64,000 bases of DNA, from contig NC_081543.1 in assembly GCF_901000735.1 (NCBI RefSeq), positions 14,659,574-14,723,573 of the forward strand, written 5' to 3'. The notes under the pieces are model-generated. The model was not told where the DNA came from. It did no database searches and worked only from the letters and a program-made list of their open reading frames with translations. A program made the translations under genes and the position numbers. Origin of the DNA: Corylus avellana (Eukaryota; Streptophyta; Magnoliopsida; Fagales; Betulaceae). Of the stretch, positions 10,525 to 21,790 are shown piece after piece. Numbering within the stretch: position 1 is the first letter of the stretch; each line of letters begins with the position of its first letter.

Positions 10525-12893
10525 TTAATATAATTGTATTGTAATTAAAATACTATGACAATTCAAAAAATAATAACCTTCATTACTAACAAACCTCTGG
10601 GCAAAAGATGAAGCAGTACTTGAACTTGAAGGTTGAGTCACATCTATGAATAAATAATTAGAATAAATTAATAAATAATGAAAACTAAATGAAGTTGCAA
10701 ATAACTAATTTATAAACATTTACCTAGCTCATCAAATTCTGTCAAAAACTCCTCCAACTTGGCATCGCTTAGGCGGTTCTTTATCCAGTCTTGTGTGCAA
10801 ATCAAGGCTTCAGCAGTAAGTGGAGACAATGAACTCCTAAAGCAATCCAATACACGTCTACCGATGCTAAATGCGGATTCAAAAGCAACAGTGAAAATAT
10901 GAATGGCAAATACATCACGAGCTATCTCTGCGAGGAAAGGGTATTTGGACATGATGTATTTGGACGCATTAACCTTCCACCAACCTAAAATATCAAAATC
11001 TTTTATTGTTTTTCCACACTCATCCAATGAATACCAATCAAACTCCGACTTACATGCCAAATCATCCTCTTCCTCAACGTGTTGGAAAAATATCTTCCTA
11101 AATTGGTAGTCGCTATCTTCCAAGACATCACAACCAACATTCAAATTACTACTTGAACTTCCTACATTTGCCTGAATGGTAGACGACTCATTAGCATTAA
11201 ACTTATTGTATTGGTCCATCAAACGTTTTACGAGGGATTTCACTATTTTTACTATGCCTTCCACCCGCTCAAGCCCAAGGCATTTTATCAACCAATACGT
11301 TAACGCCCTTATCTTGGAACGTGGGTCAAGAACAAAAGCAACAAACATCAAGTAGTTGACGTTCGTATTGTTCTCTATATCCCCCTAATACTTTCTTTTC
11401 ATACTTCTCTTTTATACTAAGACTCATACTCCTCATGATAGGATCAAAACTAAGATACCCATCACTAAATGTATGTTGAATAATACAAAGTTGCATGAAA
11501 TATGAATTGGAAGTGACACAATTTGAACCTGAAACGTAATATAACTAAAATGAATTAATACATAATAAAAAGTAAAGTGAATTTGAAAATAACTAATTTA
11601 TAAACATTTACTTGAAAACTTCAACGCGGCATCATAAAAAGTTTTCAAAAACTTCACAAATGCCCTAGCATTTTTCCTATCAATCATAGAAAGAACAACA
11701 AACTGATGATCTTCTTCACCCAGTAGCTCAAAAGCTTTTTCGTATTCCTCAGCGGTACACAACAGTAAGTATGTAGAGTTCCATCTAGTTTTAACATTTA
11801 GACACACCATCTTCGTACATGTAATATTTTTCTGCTGTATACAATCTTTAAACTTTGCCATCCTAGACGGTGAAGACCTCACATATTTTATCGCATTCCT
11901 TATATTATCTATACAATCACCCAACTTATCCAAGCCTTCATGTACAACAAGATTTAAAATGTGAGCAGCACACCGCACGTGAAGAAATTCAGTTCCCAAA
12001 ACAGCATAATTCTTATCCTTCAACCTCTTCTTTAAATAATCAATCCCCAATTTATTGGCCGAGGCATTATCAACTGTAATAGTGTAAACACCACCAATCC
12101 CCTACTCTCGCAATGTACTCTCCAACATTTTTCCAATTTCCTCACCCGAATGATTGGAAATTAGACAAAATTTGATTATTTTCTTATGTAGTATCCAATC
12201 TCTATCTATGAAGTGAGCGGTAACACACATGTAGGTAAAATTTTGAATGGATGTCCATGTGTCAGTAGTGATGCAAATTCTTTTACCACGCAAAACACTC
12301 TTCAATGCAAGCTTTTCTCTTTCACACACTTTCATGCAATCTTTTTGTAGAGTAGTACGACTTGGTACATTGAACCTAGGTTCAACTAAATTCATTCATT
12401 TTCTAAACGAATGACTCTCCACATGCCTAAAAAGCAGCTCACTCGCAATGAAATACTCAGCCAACCCATTCCTTAAAATTTCTAGATCATACATCTTGAA
12501 TCCCAATTGATTGCTAGTAGTGCCTTCGACCGAGTTCTTAAGTGACATTTGCAACAAAGTTTGGCATTCGGGTAATTTTGATTTCAAAAGTGGAGATGTT
12601 GGGCAACCATGGGTAAGGTGGGTCATCATGGGTGAAGTACCATTTCTCCTATAGTGACACCCTATCAACTTGCTACAATGATTACACGTAGCTTTAGGGT
12701 TATCCTTGTCAATTGGTTCCACTTTCTTGAAGTGCTTCCACACAATAGATTGATTTGTAGGTTTTTTGGTTTGTTAGGAAGGTGAGGAACTTCTAACATT
12801 TTCAGAGGAATGTGTTTCAACATTTTGCACTTCCATAACATGGGGAGGGCTACTCGTTGGTGAGATACTTGCATCACTTAAAGTGTCCTCCAT
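10525..12893 (-). pseudogene. hAT transposase (ricesleeper/DAYSLEEPER type), inactivated
   Basis: Start ATG at 12893. Domains in order: a Ser-rich N-terminus, a BED zinc finger (12743-12600; VWKHFKK, CNHCSKLIGC, GTSPMMTHL), an RNase H-like catalytic region (ICITTDTWTS, VTAHFIDRDW, TITVDNASANKLGIDYL, VRCAAHILNLVVHEGL, TRWNSTYLLL) and a C-terminal dimerisation domain (DILGWWKVN, YPFLAEIARDVFAI, AFESAFSIGRRVLD, LTAEALICTQDWI). Likely introns are 11529-11611 and 10644-10723. Three in-frame stops (a TAA before QTKKPTN, a TGA after SFRK, a TAG before GIGGVYT) and a one-base shift plus TAG near 11370 in the KYWG block inactivate it. The frame is otherwise continuous, so the decay is recent. Confidence 0.85.
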
Positions 12894-13027
12894 CTAATAC
12901 AGTTGATAAACACCAGTAGACAATTTAATATACATACTTCTATTTGTAAAACCTACTTAAATGTAATTTATTGAAGAAGAAAATGTAATTTATCCCTATA
13001 TATTGAATGATTCAAGCCTTTTGGCTA

Positions 13028-13260
13028 TATATATATGTTCTGTGTGTGCGTTGAAGACACACAGAACACATAGAATAGAGTCATAGAGATATATTTAAAA
13101 ACCAAATCAGCCGTAGATACTCTTCAACGCACACAGAACAGAGTTATATATATATATAAAAAAACCAAATCAACCCCTACGACTACCATGGTCTTCAACG
13201 CACACACAAAGCTATATATATATATATATATATATAAAAACCAAATCAACCCCCAATACC
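13028..13260. repeat. Three imperfect ~85-bp repeats with (TA)n
   Basis: Three copies of a unit with CTTCAACGCACACAGA, a (TA)n run of growing length and AAAACCAAATCAACCCC lie upstream of the transposase start, inside the hAT element. Confidence 0.7.
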
Positions 13261-13649
13261 CCATACGGCTGTCATACACAATATAATCCAAAACCCATTC
13301 CGATCATACCCAACAATCAACAAATACACAATAAACGACCCAAAATCATTGGAAAGAATTGCAAAATAGTAGGAAATCAAAAATCAAAGTAGCTCGGGAA
13401 AACTCCAAGAAAATGAACCCAAAATCACTGATCTTGGCTGTGTAATTTGGGAAAGAAACTACCCAGTATTTTCGTTGAGCCGATCGTGAGCAGCGGGTGA
13501 GTTTGAGAGAGTTGAGAAACGAGAGTTGAGACTTGAGACGGTGTCACAGACTCACAGTGAGAGACTGAGAGTTGGAGACTTGAGAGAGGCTGCTCAGCAA
13601 CTTTAAGTGATTTTGAGATTTCGTGAGATTTAGGGTTGGGAAGAAAGAG

Positions 13650-14905
13650 ATGAATATATACAGGTGCAAAACGACGTAGTTTTGCCTTCTATATAATTTT
13701 TTTTCTTTAAAAAAAGGGTTAAAGGATAAAACTATTAACTATCAATAATTCAATTTTAAAAAAATTGTTACAAATGGTTCAAAAAATTCAAAATTGTTCA
13801 AAAAATGGTTAATTTTCTTTTCTTTTTTTTTTTCAAAAAATGGTTAAATTTCTTTTTCTAAAAAATGTTCAAAAAATACATTAATACTTCAATTGTGATT
13901 ATAAGTAACACATTGTTGAATCTAATGTCAATTACTTAATTTGATATTATATAATCATATAGTCTCATTAAATTACATCATATGATTCATATGATTAATT
14001 ATTTAAATTCTTATCATATTTACTTATAATCTTTTTTCTTTGAATTGAACTTAATATCTAATGGTAAATGGTAATGTTCAAACTCCTAAATCCTAAATTC
14101 CTAAAGTATCTAATAATGCTTTAATTAAATTGTAGACTTGTAATTATAAGTAATATATTGTTTAATTCAATTGAATCAATTGTGATTATCATTGTACATG
14201 AATCATATGATTAACTTGTAGACTTATGACTTATGAATTATGTCATATTATATATGTATTATTTATTATTATATAATCATATGATTTAATAATCAAGTCA
14301 TCTTGTGATATAATCATATCAATTATAGTGATAATATATAAATTACTAAAATTATAATGATAATACATTAATACTTAAATTGTGTTTATAAGTAACACAT
14401 TGGTCATTGTTTAATCCAATGTCAATTACTTAATTTGATATTATATGAATCATATCATCATTGTATATTAATACTATGATTCACTTGAAGTCTTGAATAA
14501 AATATTTGAATTGTCATTAAATCATATGATTAAGTATTGATATTATTCATTTATATTATCCATATGCATATGTAGACTTATATAGACTTATAACATATAT
14601 AGATTTATAAGTTTATAACATACATTGGAAATAAGTCTCTAGATATTTAATTGTTGTATTAGTATGAATTGATATACTTATGAGTTATATCATATTATAT
14701 ATGTATAATTTGTTATTATATAATCAAATGATTTAATGATCAATCTCATGTGATATATAATCATATAAATTATTATGATAATATATTAATACTCAAATTG
14801 TGATTTAATTATTTTTAAAAAAAATTGTGATTTAATGATCAAGTGATTATGTTATATGTATAAATATTTTTATAATTATAATTATAAAAATATATTATAT
14901 AAAAA
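13650..14905. other. AT-rich internal region of the hAT element
   Basis: No reading frame of note. Recurring phrases such as CAATGTCAATTACTTAATTTGATATTAT and TCATATGATT repeat several times. Nearly the same sequence recurs at about 22360-23450. Confidence 0.6.
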
Positions 14906-15012
14906 GGCGGTTAGCGGTTACGGTTAGTAAACCCAATGACCGCTAACCGCTAGGTGATTATAGCGGTTAGCGGTTAATACAGTTAAGCGGTTAGCAGACG
15001 GTTTTTAACCGC
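14906..15012. repeat. hAT right sub-terminal GGTTAGCGGTTA repeats
   Basis: Mirror counterpart of the left array: CGGTTAGCGGTTACGG, ACCGCTAACCGCTAGG and related copies just inside the right end. Confidence 0.8.
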
Positions 15013-15029
15013 CCGCATTAACACCCCTA

Positions 15030-15609
15030 AAACAGCCCCCACCAACATCCCAACCTTTAAAACCAACCAAGCCTGCAGCCCATTCAGCAATTCTCCTCCT
15101 ATATTTCAACAAGGCCTTGCCCTTCAAAGTGGACTGGGCCTTACCCTTCTTAATATGCAGATGTGCCTTGGGCTAGCCCACACCTACTTTAGCTTTGCTA
15201 CTCTCACCAATCTTCTCCTTGCCTTTTTAGGCTTTACCCTGAGGGACAAAAGAGCCACTTTCTCCCTGCCTAGGCCCACTTTTCTCCACATTATTAAGTA
15301 CCAGGTCAATCTTCCCCAGTCTCATGGCAATCTCCTCTTTTAGTCTGCATAACATATCCCTTACGTTTAATAGCTCGAGACTTACATCCAAATAGGCCTG
15401 CTTAGCATGAATATCAGCGACATCTCGTCCCTTCAGGTTCTCAGGATCACTGCTCGATGCAGACAACCTCGCTAGAATTTGACTCGCCGGCTCCATTGGA
15501 AATTCTCTCGTGCTTTCACCCAGCTTTGGGTGTCACTTTCCAACGTCTACAGGACCGTGGTGGATACTCGCCGAAAACTGATGCACCGGAGCCCTTGCTG
15601 GATTGACAG
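15030..15609 (-). pseudogene. LINE ORF1 N-terminal/central part, copy A
   Basis: The minus strand encodes MEPASQILARLSASSSDPEN, DVADIHAKQAYLDVSLELLN and EEIAMRLGKIDLVLNN, the central part of a plant L1 ORF1. It continues the ORF1 pieces left of the hAT element and is cut off at 15609 by the LTR element. The same 580 bases recur at 23573-24152 with no insertions or deletions and a handful of substitutions. Confidence 0.75.
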
Positions 15610-15773
15610 TGTAGTGTCCCAGAATTTTCAAAGCTATTTAAATAGATTATTTTGATAATGATGTTATTTTAATATCCATTGTAGCTAAGGGTTTTAATTC
15701 TTGGGAAATTTATGAGAGTGGTAATTAGAGAATGGTAATTGGTAAAATAGTATAGGGTTGGTGAAATAGTAAA

Positions 15774-15863
15774 ATGAGGGTATAATTGTAAATTGAAGAT
15801 AGAATGAGGGTATAATTGTAAATTGAAGATAGAATGAGGGTATAATTGTAAATTGAAGGTAGA
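15774..15863. repeat. Three tandem copies of a 30-bp unit in the LTR
   Basis: Units start at 15774, 15804 and 15834 and contain ATGAGGGTATAATTGTAAAT. A fourth partial copy is near 15913, separated by copies of AATAGTATAGGGTTGGTGA. They lie just upstream of the LTR TATA box. Confidence 0.85.
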
Positions 15864-15958
15864 ATAGTATAGGGTTGGTGAAATAGTATAGGGTTGGTGA
15901 AATAGTAAAATGAGGGTATAATTGTAAATTGACGGTAGAATAGTGTTTGATTTTCTTC

Positions 15959-15967
15959 TATAAATAG
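15959..15967 (+). promoter_or_regulatory. Putative LTR TATA box
   Basis: TATAAATAG followed by a pyrimidine-rich stretch, downstream of the tandem repeats, in an LTR-like sequence. Confidence 0.5.
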
Positions 15968-16782
15968 AGCTCTTCTCCTTCAGAATTTTCACCACTCATC
16001 TCCTCTCCCATCTCTTGCATATATTCTTCCTTCTTCCGCTTTTTACTCGGTCTTTCTTCTTCCTAAGAGTGTTTACTCAGAACAGAGAGAGAAAGGGCGA
16101 GACCAAGCGCTACAAGAAAGAAAGAACACAAGAGATAGCGGACTTTAGAAATTAGTTTCAAAAGATATACTAGTGGTGTTAGTCATATTGGAACAACTGG
16201 ATTCCTTCATACCACTTTTAGCTTCAGTCTAGAGGTAAGTAAATTCACTACCCCTTCTAAAATTACTTCATGTCATGCTATTTATATATTCTTGTATCAA
16301 ACTGTAAATGATTATTTTATTTACCTGTCATGGAGATATGTTGCATGCATGAAGGATTTCTAAAAGAATTATTTAGAAAGTTTATATTTCTTTAAATGCT
16401 TTTTTAAGCACAACAAGTTTATATTTGGAAAAGTTTCCATTTTAAGAAAAGAAAGTTGAGAAATGATGATGATTATAAGAAAGAAAAAAGATGATAAACC
16501 CTCATACATGTTGCCCTAAGATGCATCAAAAGAAGTACAAAGAAAAGTACAAGAGATGAGATAAATGTTTATGAAATGAGGGCACATGTATGGAGGAGAG
16601 TATTTTTGGCCCCCAGATAAGATAAGATGAGAGTTCGGTACCGATACTCGGATGGAGGCGAAACCACTGAAGGAGGCTATGCCAGAAGGTGGTATTCCAT
16701 CAACAGACCGTTGAGTGCACCAAGAAAAAGAGTTAATTGACGGTCGGGCATGGCTGAGGCCACAGTTCAGTGCCATGGTCAC

Positions 16783-16882
16783 NNNNNNNNNNNNNNNNNN
16801 NNNNNNNNNNNNNNNNNNNNNNNNNNNNNNNNNNNNNNNNNNNNNNNNNNNNNNNNNNNNNNNNNNNNNNNNNNNNNNNNNN
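16783..16882. other. Assembly gap (100 N)
   Basis: Exactly 100 N, a conventional filler for a gap of unknown size. Sequence on the two sides is unrelated. Confidence 1.
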
Positions 16883-16924
16883 AAATAAAAATAAAAATTT
16901 GTATTTAAATTTTTTTTAAAAAAA

Positions 16925-17855
16925 AAATCGAAAACTTTAGTAACGTGTTAAAGTTGACATGCTACTAAATAACGTGTCAACTTTGACACGTTACTAAATG
17001 GTAACATGTCAAATTTGACACGTTACTAACGGGCATTGCTTCCCTCTATTTTTCATTTTCTTTCTTCAATTCTTTCTTCTTTTTAATTCCTTCATGCCGC
17101 ACTTTTTCTTTCTTCTTTTCTTTTTCTCTCTTTTGCTCTCACGCCCAGTATACCCCATGGCATCTCCCTCTAGTCTCAAATGGGAAGAAGAAAAAGACAA
17201 GGAGAAGAGAAAAAGAAGAGAAGATAAGAAGAAAATGAAAAAGAGAAGAAAAATTTTTATTTGGGTGTTTGAAATTTTTCTGGGTCTGATTTTCTGGTTG
17301 GTTTGGTTTGATTTTCAAGTTGAATCCACTTGGGGAATGGACATCGTATACTAATGGGTAATTTTTTTGATTTTTATGGTTAATTTTTCTGATCCTTTTA
17401 TCTCTTTCAAATTAATTAATTATTTGCAAGTTGTTTAGTTTCTTTTCTTAATTACATGAGTATTGTTGACCCATGACACTATAGAGGAGTAAGGCAGAGA
17501 CCGTGGGAAAAATGGGCAGCCGAGATTCGAGACCCACAGAAAGCAGCAAGAGTTTGGCTTGGGATCATAGTAAAGGCTTTGAAATTCTTTTTAATGAAAA
17601 AACACAAAACTTGCATTCCTAAGAGCACTACTCGTCCAAATTTCGGAAATAAATTTGAAAAAAAAAATTACTAGTTTTCTAAACTTTAGTAACATGTCAA
17701 TTTGAGACGTTACTAAAGTTTAGTAACGTCTCACTTGATTGACGCGTTACTAAACTTTAGTAACGTAAATTGACACGTTACTAAATAGTAACGTGTCAAA
17801 AGTTGACACGTTTAGTAACACCTAAATTAGTAGCACACCGCACACGTTACTAACT
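16925..17855. mobile_element. CACTA-like element remnant with TAACGTGTCA repeats
   Basis: Two clusters of direct and inverted copies of TAACGTGTCAATTTGACACG (16930-17035 and 17685-17850) bracket non-repetitive sequence holding an AP2/ERF fragment. The same repeat family at 25440-25760 ends in a CACTACAAAAAA terminus (25800-25811), so I assign it to CACTA-type elements. The left terminus is missing, probably in the gap. Confidence 0.5.
17481..17568 (+). pseudogene. AP2/ERF transcription factor fragment
   Basis: The plus strand reads [19 protein letters not shown] followed by QKAARVWLG. This is the first half of an AP2/ERF DNA-binding domain of the KAARVWLG (ABR1/ERF110-like) kind. The normally invariant PWGK is PWEK here, and the second half (TFETAEAAARAYD) is absent. 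A possible splice acceptor (CACTATAG) lies at its start, where this subfamily usually has an intron. It is a fragment, probably captured or broken by the CACTA-like element around it. Confidence 0.8.
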
Positions 17856-18377
17856 AATTTTCTGTTGGTTGGAAGATTAGGATATGTAGAAGATTCTTGC
17901 TACCCATCCAGTGTTTTGAATTTGTGGCTAACGTGCAGCCAAAGAAGAATTTAGTCACTAACATGACACTCTTCTTCAAGCAAAATTCTCCTATAATGAG
18001 AGAATTTTCAAATATGGTCAGTCAATTCTCTTCCTTCTGTCAATTCAGAGGCTCTTCTTTCTAATATGGGTAACTGTGAAATCTATCAGAACAATCTTCT
18101 CAATTCTGAAATTGCATAGAAACCTTTTCACTTGCTACTGTGCCAAGCGGAGTATGACAAATTATCACCAATTACGACATGGTTCTTCTTGGTATTAAAT
18201 TTGGAGTTTAGTTCAAGTGTGGGAGGTGATACGGGGCTGCGCGGGTTTTTACCTTTCCCTTTGCAGCCATGTGGCTATATATGGATAGTGATACACCTAA
18301 AATCCACCTATTAGGGCTTGGGTTAATCACTATTGACATGTTACTAATGTGTCGTTACTAATGTGCTGTTACTAATC

Positions 18378-18425
18378 AAAAAAGATAAATTTAATCACTT
18401 ATAAGTGATTAAATTTATCTTTTTT
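18378..18425. repeat. Perfect 48-bp palindrome
   Basis: AAAAAAGATAAATTTAATCA and its exact complement meet with no spacer around the centre at 18401/18402. It directly follows three TTACTAATGTG-type copies. Confidence 0.95.
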
Positions 18426-18968
18426 TATAAGCTTAAGCTTTTGGAATGAGTAGTAATTTGATATGGTATCAGAGACAAAAGTCCTGAGTTCGAACATTGA
18501 CTCCATCAAATCACCCCCTTTTAAATTAAATATTCCATAAATGACTCAAATCTTAATAACAAAGCTAAGAGCCTGTTTTGAATTGCGTTTGAAAAATAGA
18601 GCTTTGAAATCAAAAAGAGCTTTTGAGCAAAAACTTCATTTTTAAGTTTTTGCCAAAAGTGTTTTTTGGCCATTTTTAAGCTTTTTGAACCATTAAAAGC
18701 GTTTTTTTTTTTTTTTACCAAAAAAGTACTTTTTTCTTCAAACGGACTTTTTGAATGTTAAAAGCATTTTTAGGCTCCTCAAACGCAATCTCAAACATGC
18801 CCTAAGTCAATAGTCTATTTATAAACTTATGTGGGTCTTACACAATTAAATTTAATTATAGATTCACCCATTTATTGTACGGAGATTGGTAAAAAATGGA
18901 ATGGAGAATGATTTTTATCATTTCTCGTAATTTAGACCGGAGAAAAAGACATTGCAAACATATCTAAA
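18426..18968. other. No gene; mobile-element-like phrases
   Basis: ATGGTATCAGAGACAAAAGT and GAGTTCGAACATTGACTCCA (18465-18505) resemble sequence common at retroelement primer sites and tRNA-Met-like repeats. There is an A/T-rich remainder and no coding sequence. Confidence 0.35.
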
Positions 18969-20287
18969 GAGTAATGCTACACATCACCTTTATGTCCTTC
19001 TTATGCCCCCTTAAAATTAAGGTAACTTTTAAATAATTATTAAATTTGTGATTGATCATTATTGAATTTTGTTTTAATGGTGATTTTAAAAGTAAAGTCA
19101 ATTTTGGAAAGACACAAGAAAGATACAGGAATAACATTTAGAATTACTCAAATGAAAAAAAAAAAAAAAAAAAATCAGGTGACCCATAGCCACGCCGTGG
19201 GTCTGGACTCGATCACCCACGGGCCACGGCCACGCCGTGGGGTCTGGACTCGCCCACGGCTTGACCAAACCCAGCTGTGAGTTTCGACCGAATCACTTGA
19301 GGGTCACTAATATAATTTTTACTGTTTTTATTTTATTTTTTATTTTTAGTATATTAAACGGGGACATTTTGTGTTTTTTTAACCCTAAAAAAAAAAAAAA
19401 AAAAAGGTAGCATTAAAGGGGGCTAATTCTTGGGATACGGACATAAGAAAAATTAAAATTTTAAGGTTATAATTACAAAAAGGGTAAAGTCTACGTACCA
19501 TTTAAATTACCACACAATTAACAATGTCTCTTTAAATTATTAAAGCATTGTTAATGTCCTCCCAAGACTAGCAATAAGAAAAAAAAAAAAATTCTTATAA
19601 ATTTCTCAATAAGACAAAAATACCCCTATAAATGCAAAAAAAAAAATTGACTTTTTTTAAAAACGAAAATTTTTATTAAAAAAAAATTTTAAAACGATTT
19701 TTTTTTTCATTTTTTTATTTTTTTTAAATGGAAATTTTTATTAAAAACAAAAACGATTTTTTTATTTAGTTTTAAAAAACGAAAAAAAAAAAATTTTAAA
19801 CGAAAATTTTTATTTTTAGAAAATCAATTTTTTTTTTTTAAAAAAAAAATTATAAAACAAAAACTTCAAAAAAAAAAACGAAAACTTTCAATTTTTTTTA
19901 ATTTTTTTCTTATTAAGGATAATTTCGTTATTGGTTGACAATTTTTGATAATTTAAAGAGAATATTATCATAATTAAAGTTTAAAATGAACATTATCACT
20001 TAGATGATAGTACGAGAGATTCCCCTACAAAAACCTTATGCTTAAGGGGTGTAAGTGAAGCCAATAATAATAATAATAATAAATTGGCATGTTTGTGGGC
20101 CGCCAAACATGACTTTCGTTTTGGGAATCACATCCGTACGTAGAGAACAGAGTCAGAAACATAGATGCTCATAGAATCTCTTTGCAGGAAAAAAAGAAAA
20201 AAAAGGAGGAGTTTCGGGCTTATTCCATGCCCGCTCTTGAACGGAACCAGAATGTTTATTGAAGGGGCTATATATAATTTTTTAAAT

Positions 20288-20345
<58 letters not shown>

Positions 20346-21011
20346 AACAATTGATTCATAGCTAAAATTTTAAATATTTATATAAAAACATGCTTTATAT
20401 AAATTATAAAATGTATTTAGTATATAAGATAATTAAATAAATATATTATAAAAAAAATTAATTACTATTAGTACAAATTTGTTTCAACAAAGTGCATATA
20501 AGATAGTAGCAAAGAGGATAATTGCAATTTTAAAGATGTATAATTGTCTAAAAAATTCTTAAAAAAATTGATGGTATCTAGGCGAATAAATATGTTGCAT
20601 TACAAAATTAGTTTTAATGAAAAGAATTATAAAATATATGCAACAAAGATGAATCACATCTCAAAAAGAAAATTTTTATCTCAAACAAAAGTGTCTCATT
20701 CAAGCAAAATATAGATTTCATTAAACCAGGCCTCATGAAACAAAGATCACTACTTCGAATCCCCCTTCCTTCTTCTTGTGCGGAAATGTCAAAAAAATAA
20801 AAATAAAACATAAGAAGAAAACTACTACTAATATATTAATTTAACGTCAATGAGTAATTTTAAAAATCTTTTTTGTATCACTTTAAAAATGATGTGACTT
20901 TTAAAATTACTATTTAATAAATATTCAATAATAATCAGTCATAAGTCAATTGATAATTTTAAGAGTTACATCATTCTTAGAGTGATACAAGAGAGACTTG
21001 TAGCATTACTC
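18969..21011. mobile_element. MITE-like inverted-repeat element with later insertions
   Basis: Ends match as inverted repeats: GAGTAATGCTACACATCACC on the left and, reverse-complemented, GAGTAATGCTACAAGTCTCT on the right. The second layer also pairs (GATTGATCATTATTGAATTT against GACTGATTATTATTGAATAT). The middle (about 19140-20830) is A/T homopolymers, two GACCCA/CCACGCCGTGGG(T/G) repeats (19180-19265) and an (AT)n run, likely later insertions. No clear target-site duplication is visible. Confidence 0.45.
20291..20343. repeat. (AT)n microsatellite
   Basis: About 26 uninterrupted AT units. Confidence 0.98.
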
Positions 21012-21366
21012 AACGTCAAGTAACTACCACCCTTGGAGCCAAGTAACTGCCATTCTTGATGCCCATGATTGGGGGACAAAGGAGGGATGGCCAAGATTGA
21101 TCATTGTCATAATAGCAATAATATAGTATCGAATTCCATTCTAAAAAAAACAACAACAACAACAATAATAGTACTATCCAATTCCATTATTTCATAGAAT
21201 TAAACCTTCCATTATTCATATAAACCAACAAACCCTGACAAACATCTAATAATTCTTTGTGAAAATGTTACCCAATAGTTCAGAAAAAAAAGAAAACATT
21301 ACCCAATAGAGCTATATGTCTTAGGCAGAGAATTGGTTGTGATGAAATAAATGATGGAAAAAAGAA

Positions 21367-21733
21367 TCAAAGGGGTGGTGATCCGTTTCGGACGGGTGAA
21401 GGTGGGGCCGATATACCTTCTCGTAGGCTCCGGAAGGAAACTATTTTCTTACCAGTAATTATGTTCAGACCTTCAAAGCTGCCTTGTAATCTTGGTACTG
21501 TCTTCGTCAAGCCATCAAGGGATAAACTCTTCCGACCACCTTTGAGGACAAAGAAAGATCATATATAGCTCGTGAGAAATGATGTTGATATATATAATTA
21601 TAATCAGAAAGAAAAAAAGGGGAGAAATGTTACCATAAGGAAGAGATGCAGAAGTTGGTGGAATATGTATTCCACCCACAAGAAGGAATATTGCTACCAC
21701 TGTTGCCATCACCTTCGCCGGAAAACAACTCAT
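21367..21733 (-). CDS. Candidate small secreted peptide precursor, 90 aa, two exons
   Basis: Exon 1 is 21733-21634, ending PTSASLPY plus one base with donor G|GTAACA. Exon 2 is 21539-21367, with acceptor CCTCAAAG and TGA at 21369-21367. Joined, they give 90 residues. There is an N-terminal hydrophobic signal-peptide segment (residues about 8-22, VMATVVAIFLLVGG) with a plausible cleavage near SAS, then a charged middle (GGRKSLSLDGLTKTVPRL, SFEGLNIITGKKIVSFR) and a Pro/Ser-rich end SAPPSPVRNGSPPL. This is the layout of plant signalling-peptide precursors such as the IDA, PIP and SCOOP families, but I do not recognise the family. Only 57 bases separate its ATG from the end of a hAT copy, so its native promoter may be displaced. 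Confidence 0.5.
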
Positions 21734-21790
21734 CCTGTAAACCGGAAAACGCAAAGCTTGTAGAGTCTTCTCAGATGGAGAGATCCGGAC

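Larger units (their letters stand above)
9935..15029 (-). mobile_element. hAT element, 5095 bp, perfect 8-bp TSD
   Basis: Ends are TAAAGGTGCAAAGGCGG (left) and, reverse-complemented, TAGGGGTGTTAATGCGGGCGG (right). The 8-bp direct repeat AAACAGCC flanks it exactly (9927-9934 and 15030-15037). Sub-terminal GGTTAGCGGTTA-type repeats fill both ends (about 9945-10083 and 14906-15012). A transposase pseudogene lies on the minus strand. The 8-bp duplication, the TAGGGGTG ends and the transposase all agree on hAT. It inserted into ORF1 of the LINE. Confidence 0.92.
15610..16782 (+). mobile_element. LTR-retrotransposon end (LTR plus start of interior), cut by gap
   Basis: The sequence begins TGTAGTGTCCCAGAATTTTC exactly where copy B of the LINE (24153) shows the uninterrupted target. 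TG starts and TGT.(A/G)TGTCCC openings are usual for plant Ty3/Gypsy-type LTRs. A TATA box (TATAAATAG, 15959-15967) sits 350 bases in, where an LTR promoter is expected. Sequence before the gap (16620-16782; GGTACCGATACTCGGATGG, GACGGTCGGGCATGGCTGAG) resembles LTR/leader sequence. No gag or pol frame is visible. The right-hand end is lost in or beyond the N gap. Confidence 0.6.

Noticed and set aside
15774..15925. Regular 30-bp repeats considered as a CRISPR array
   Set aside because: Units are head-to-tail with no unique spacers, inside a plant LTR.
17094..17354. 86-residue Lys-rich frame with hydrophobic ends
   Set aside because: Purine-rich low-complexity sequence; it could be leader or intron sequence of the ERF fragment, but no homology is recognisable.
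18465..18505. TGGTATCAGAG motif as a Copia primer-binding site
   Set aside because: No LTR end precedes it and no gag or pol follows; similar phrases occur in scattered repeats.
19490..20030. Possible second MITE (GGGTAAAGTCTACGTACC to a TAGGGGAATCTCTCGTAC-type end)
   Set aside because: The ends pair only weakly, the interior is A/T homopolymer and no target duplication is visible.
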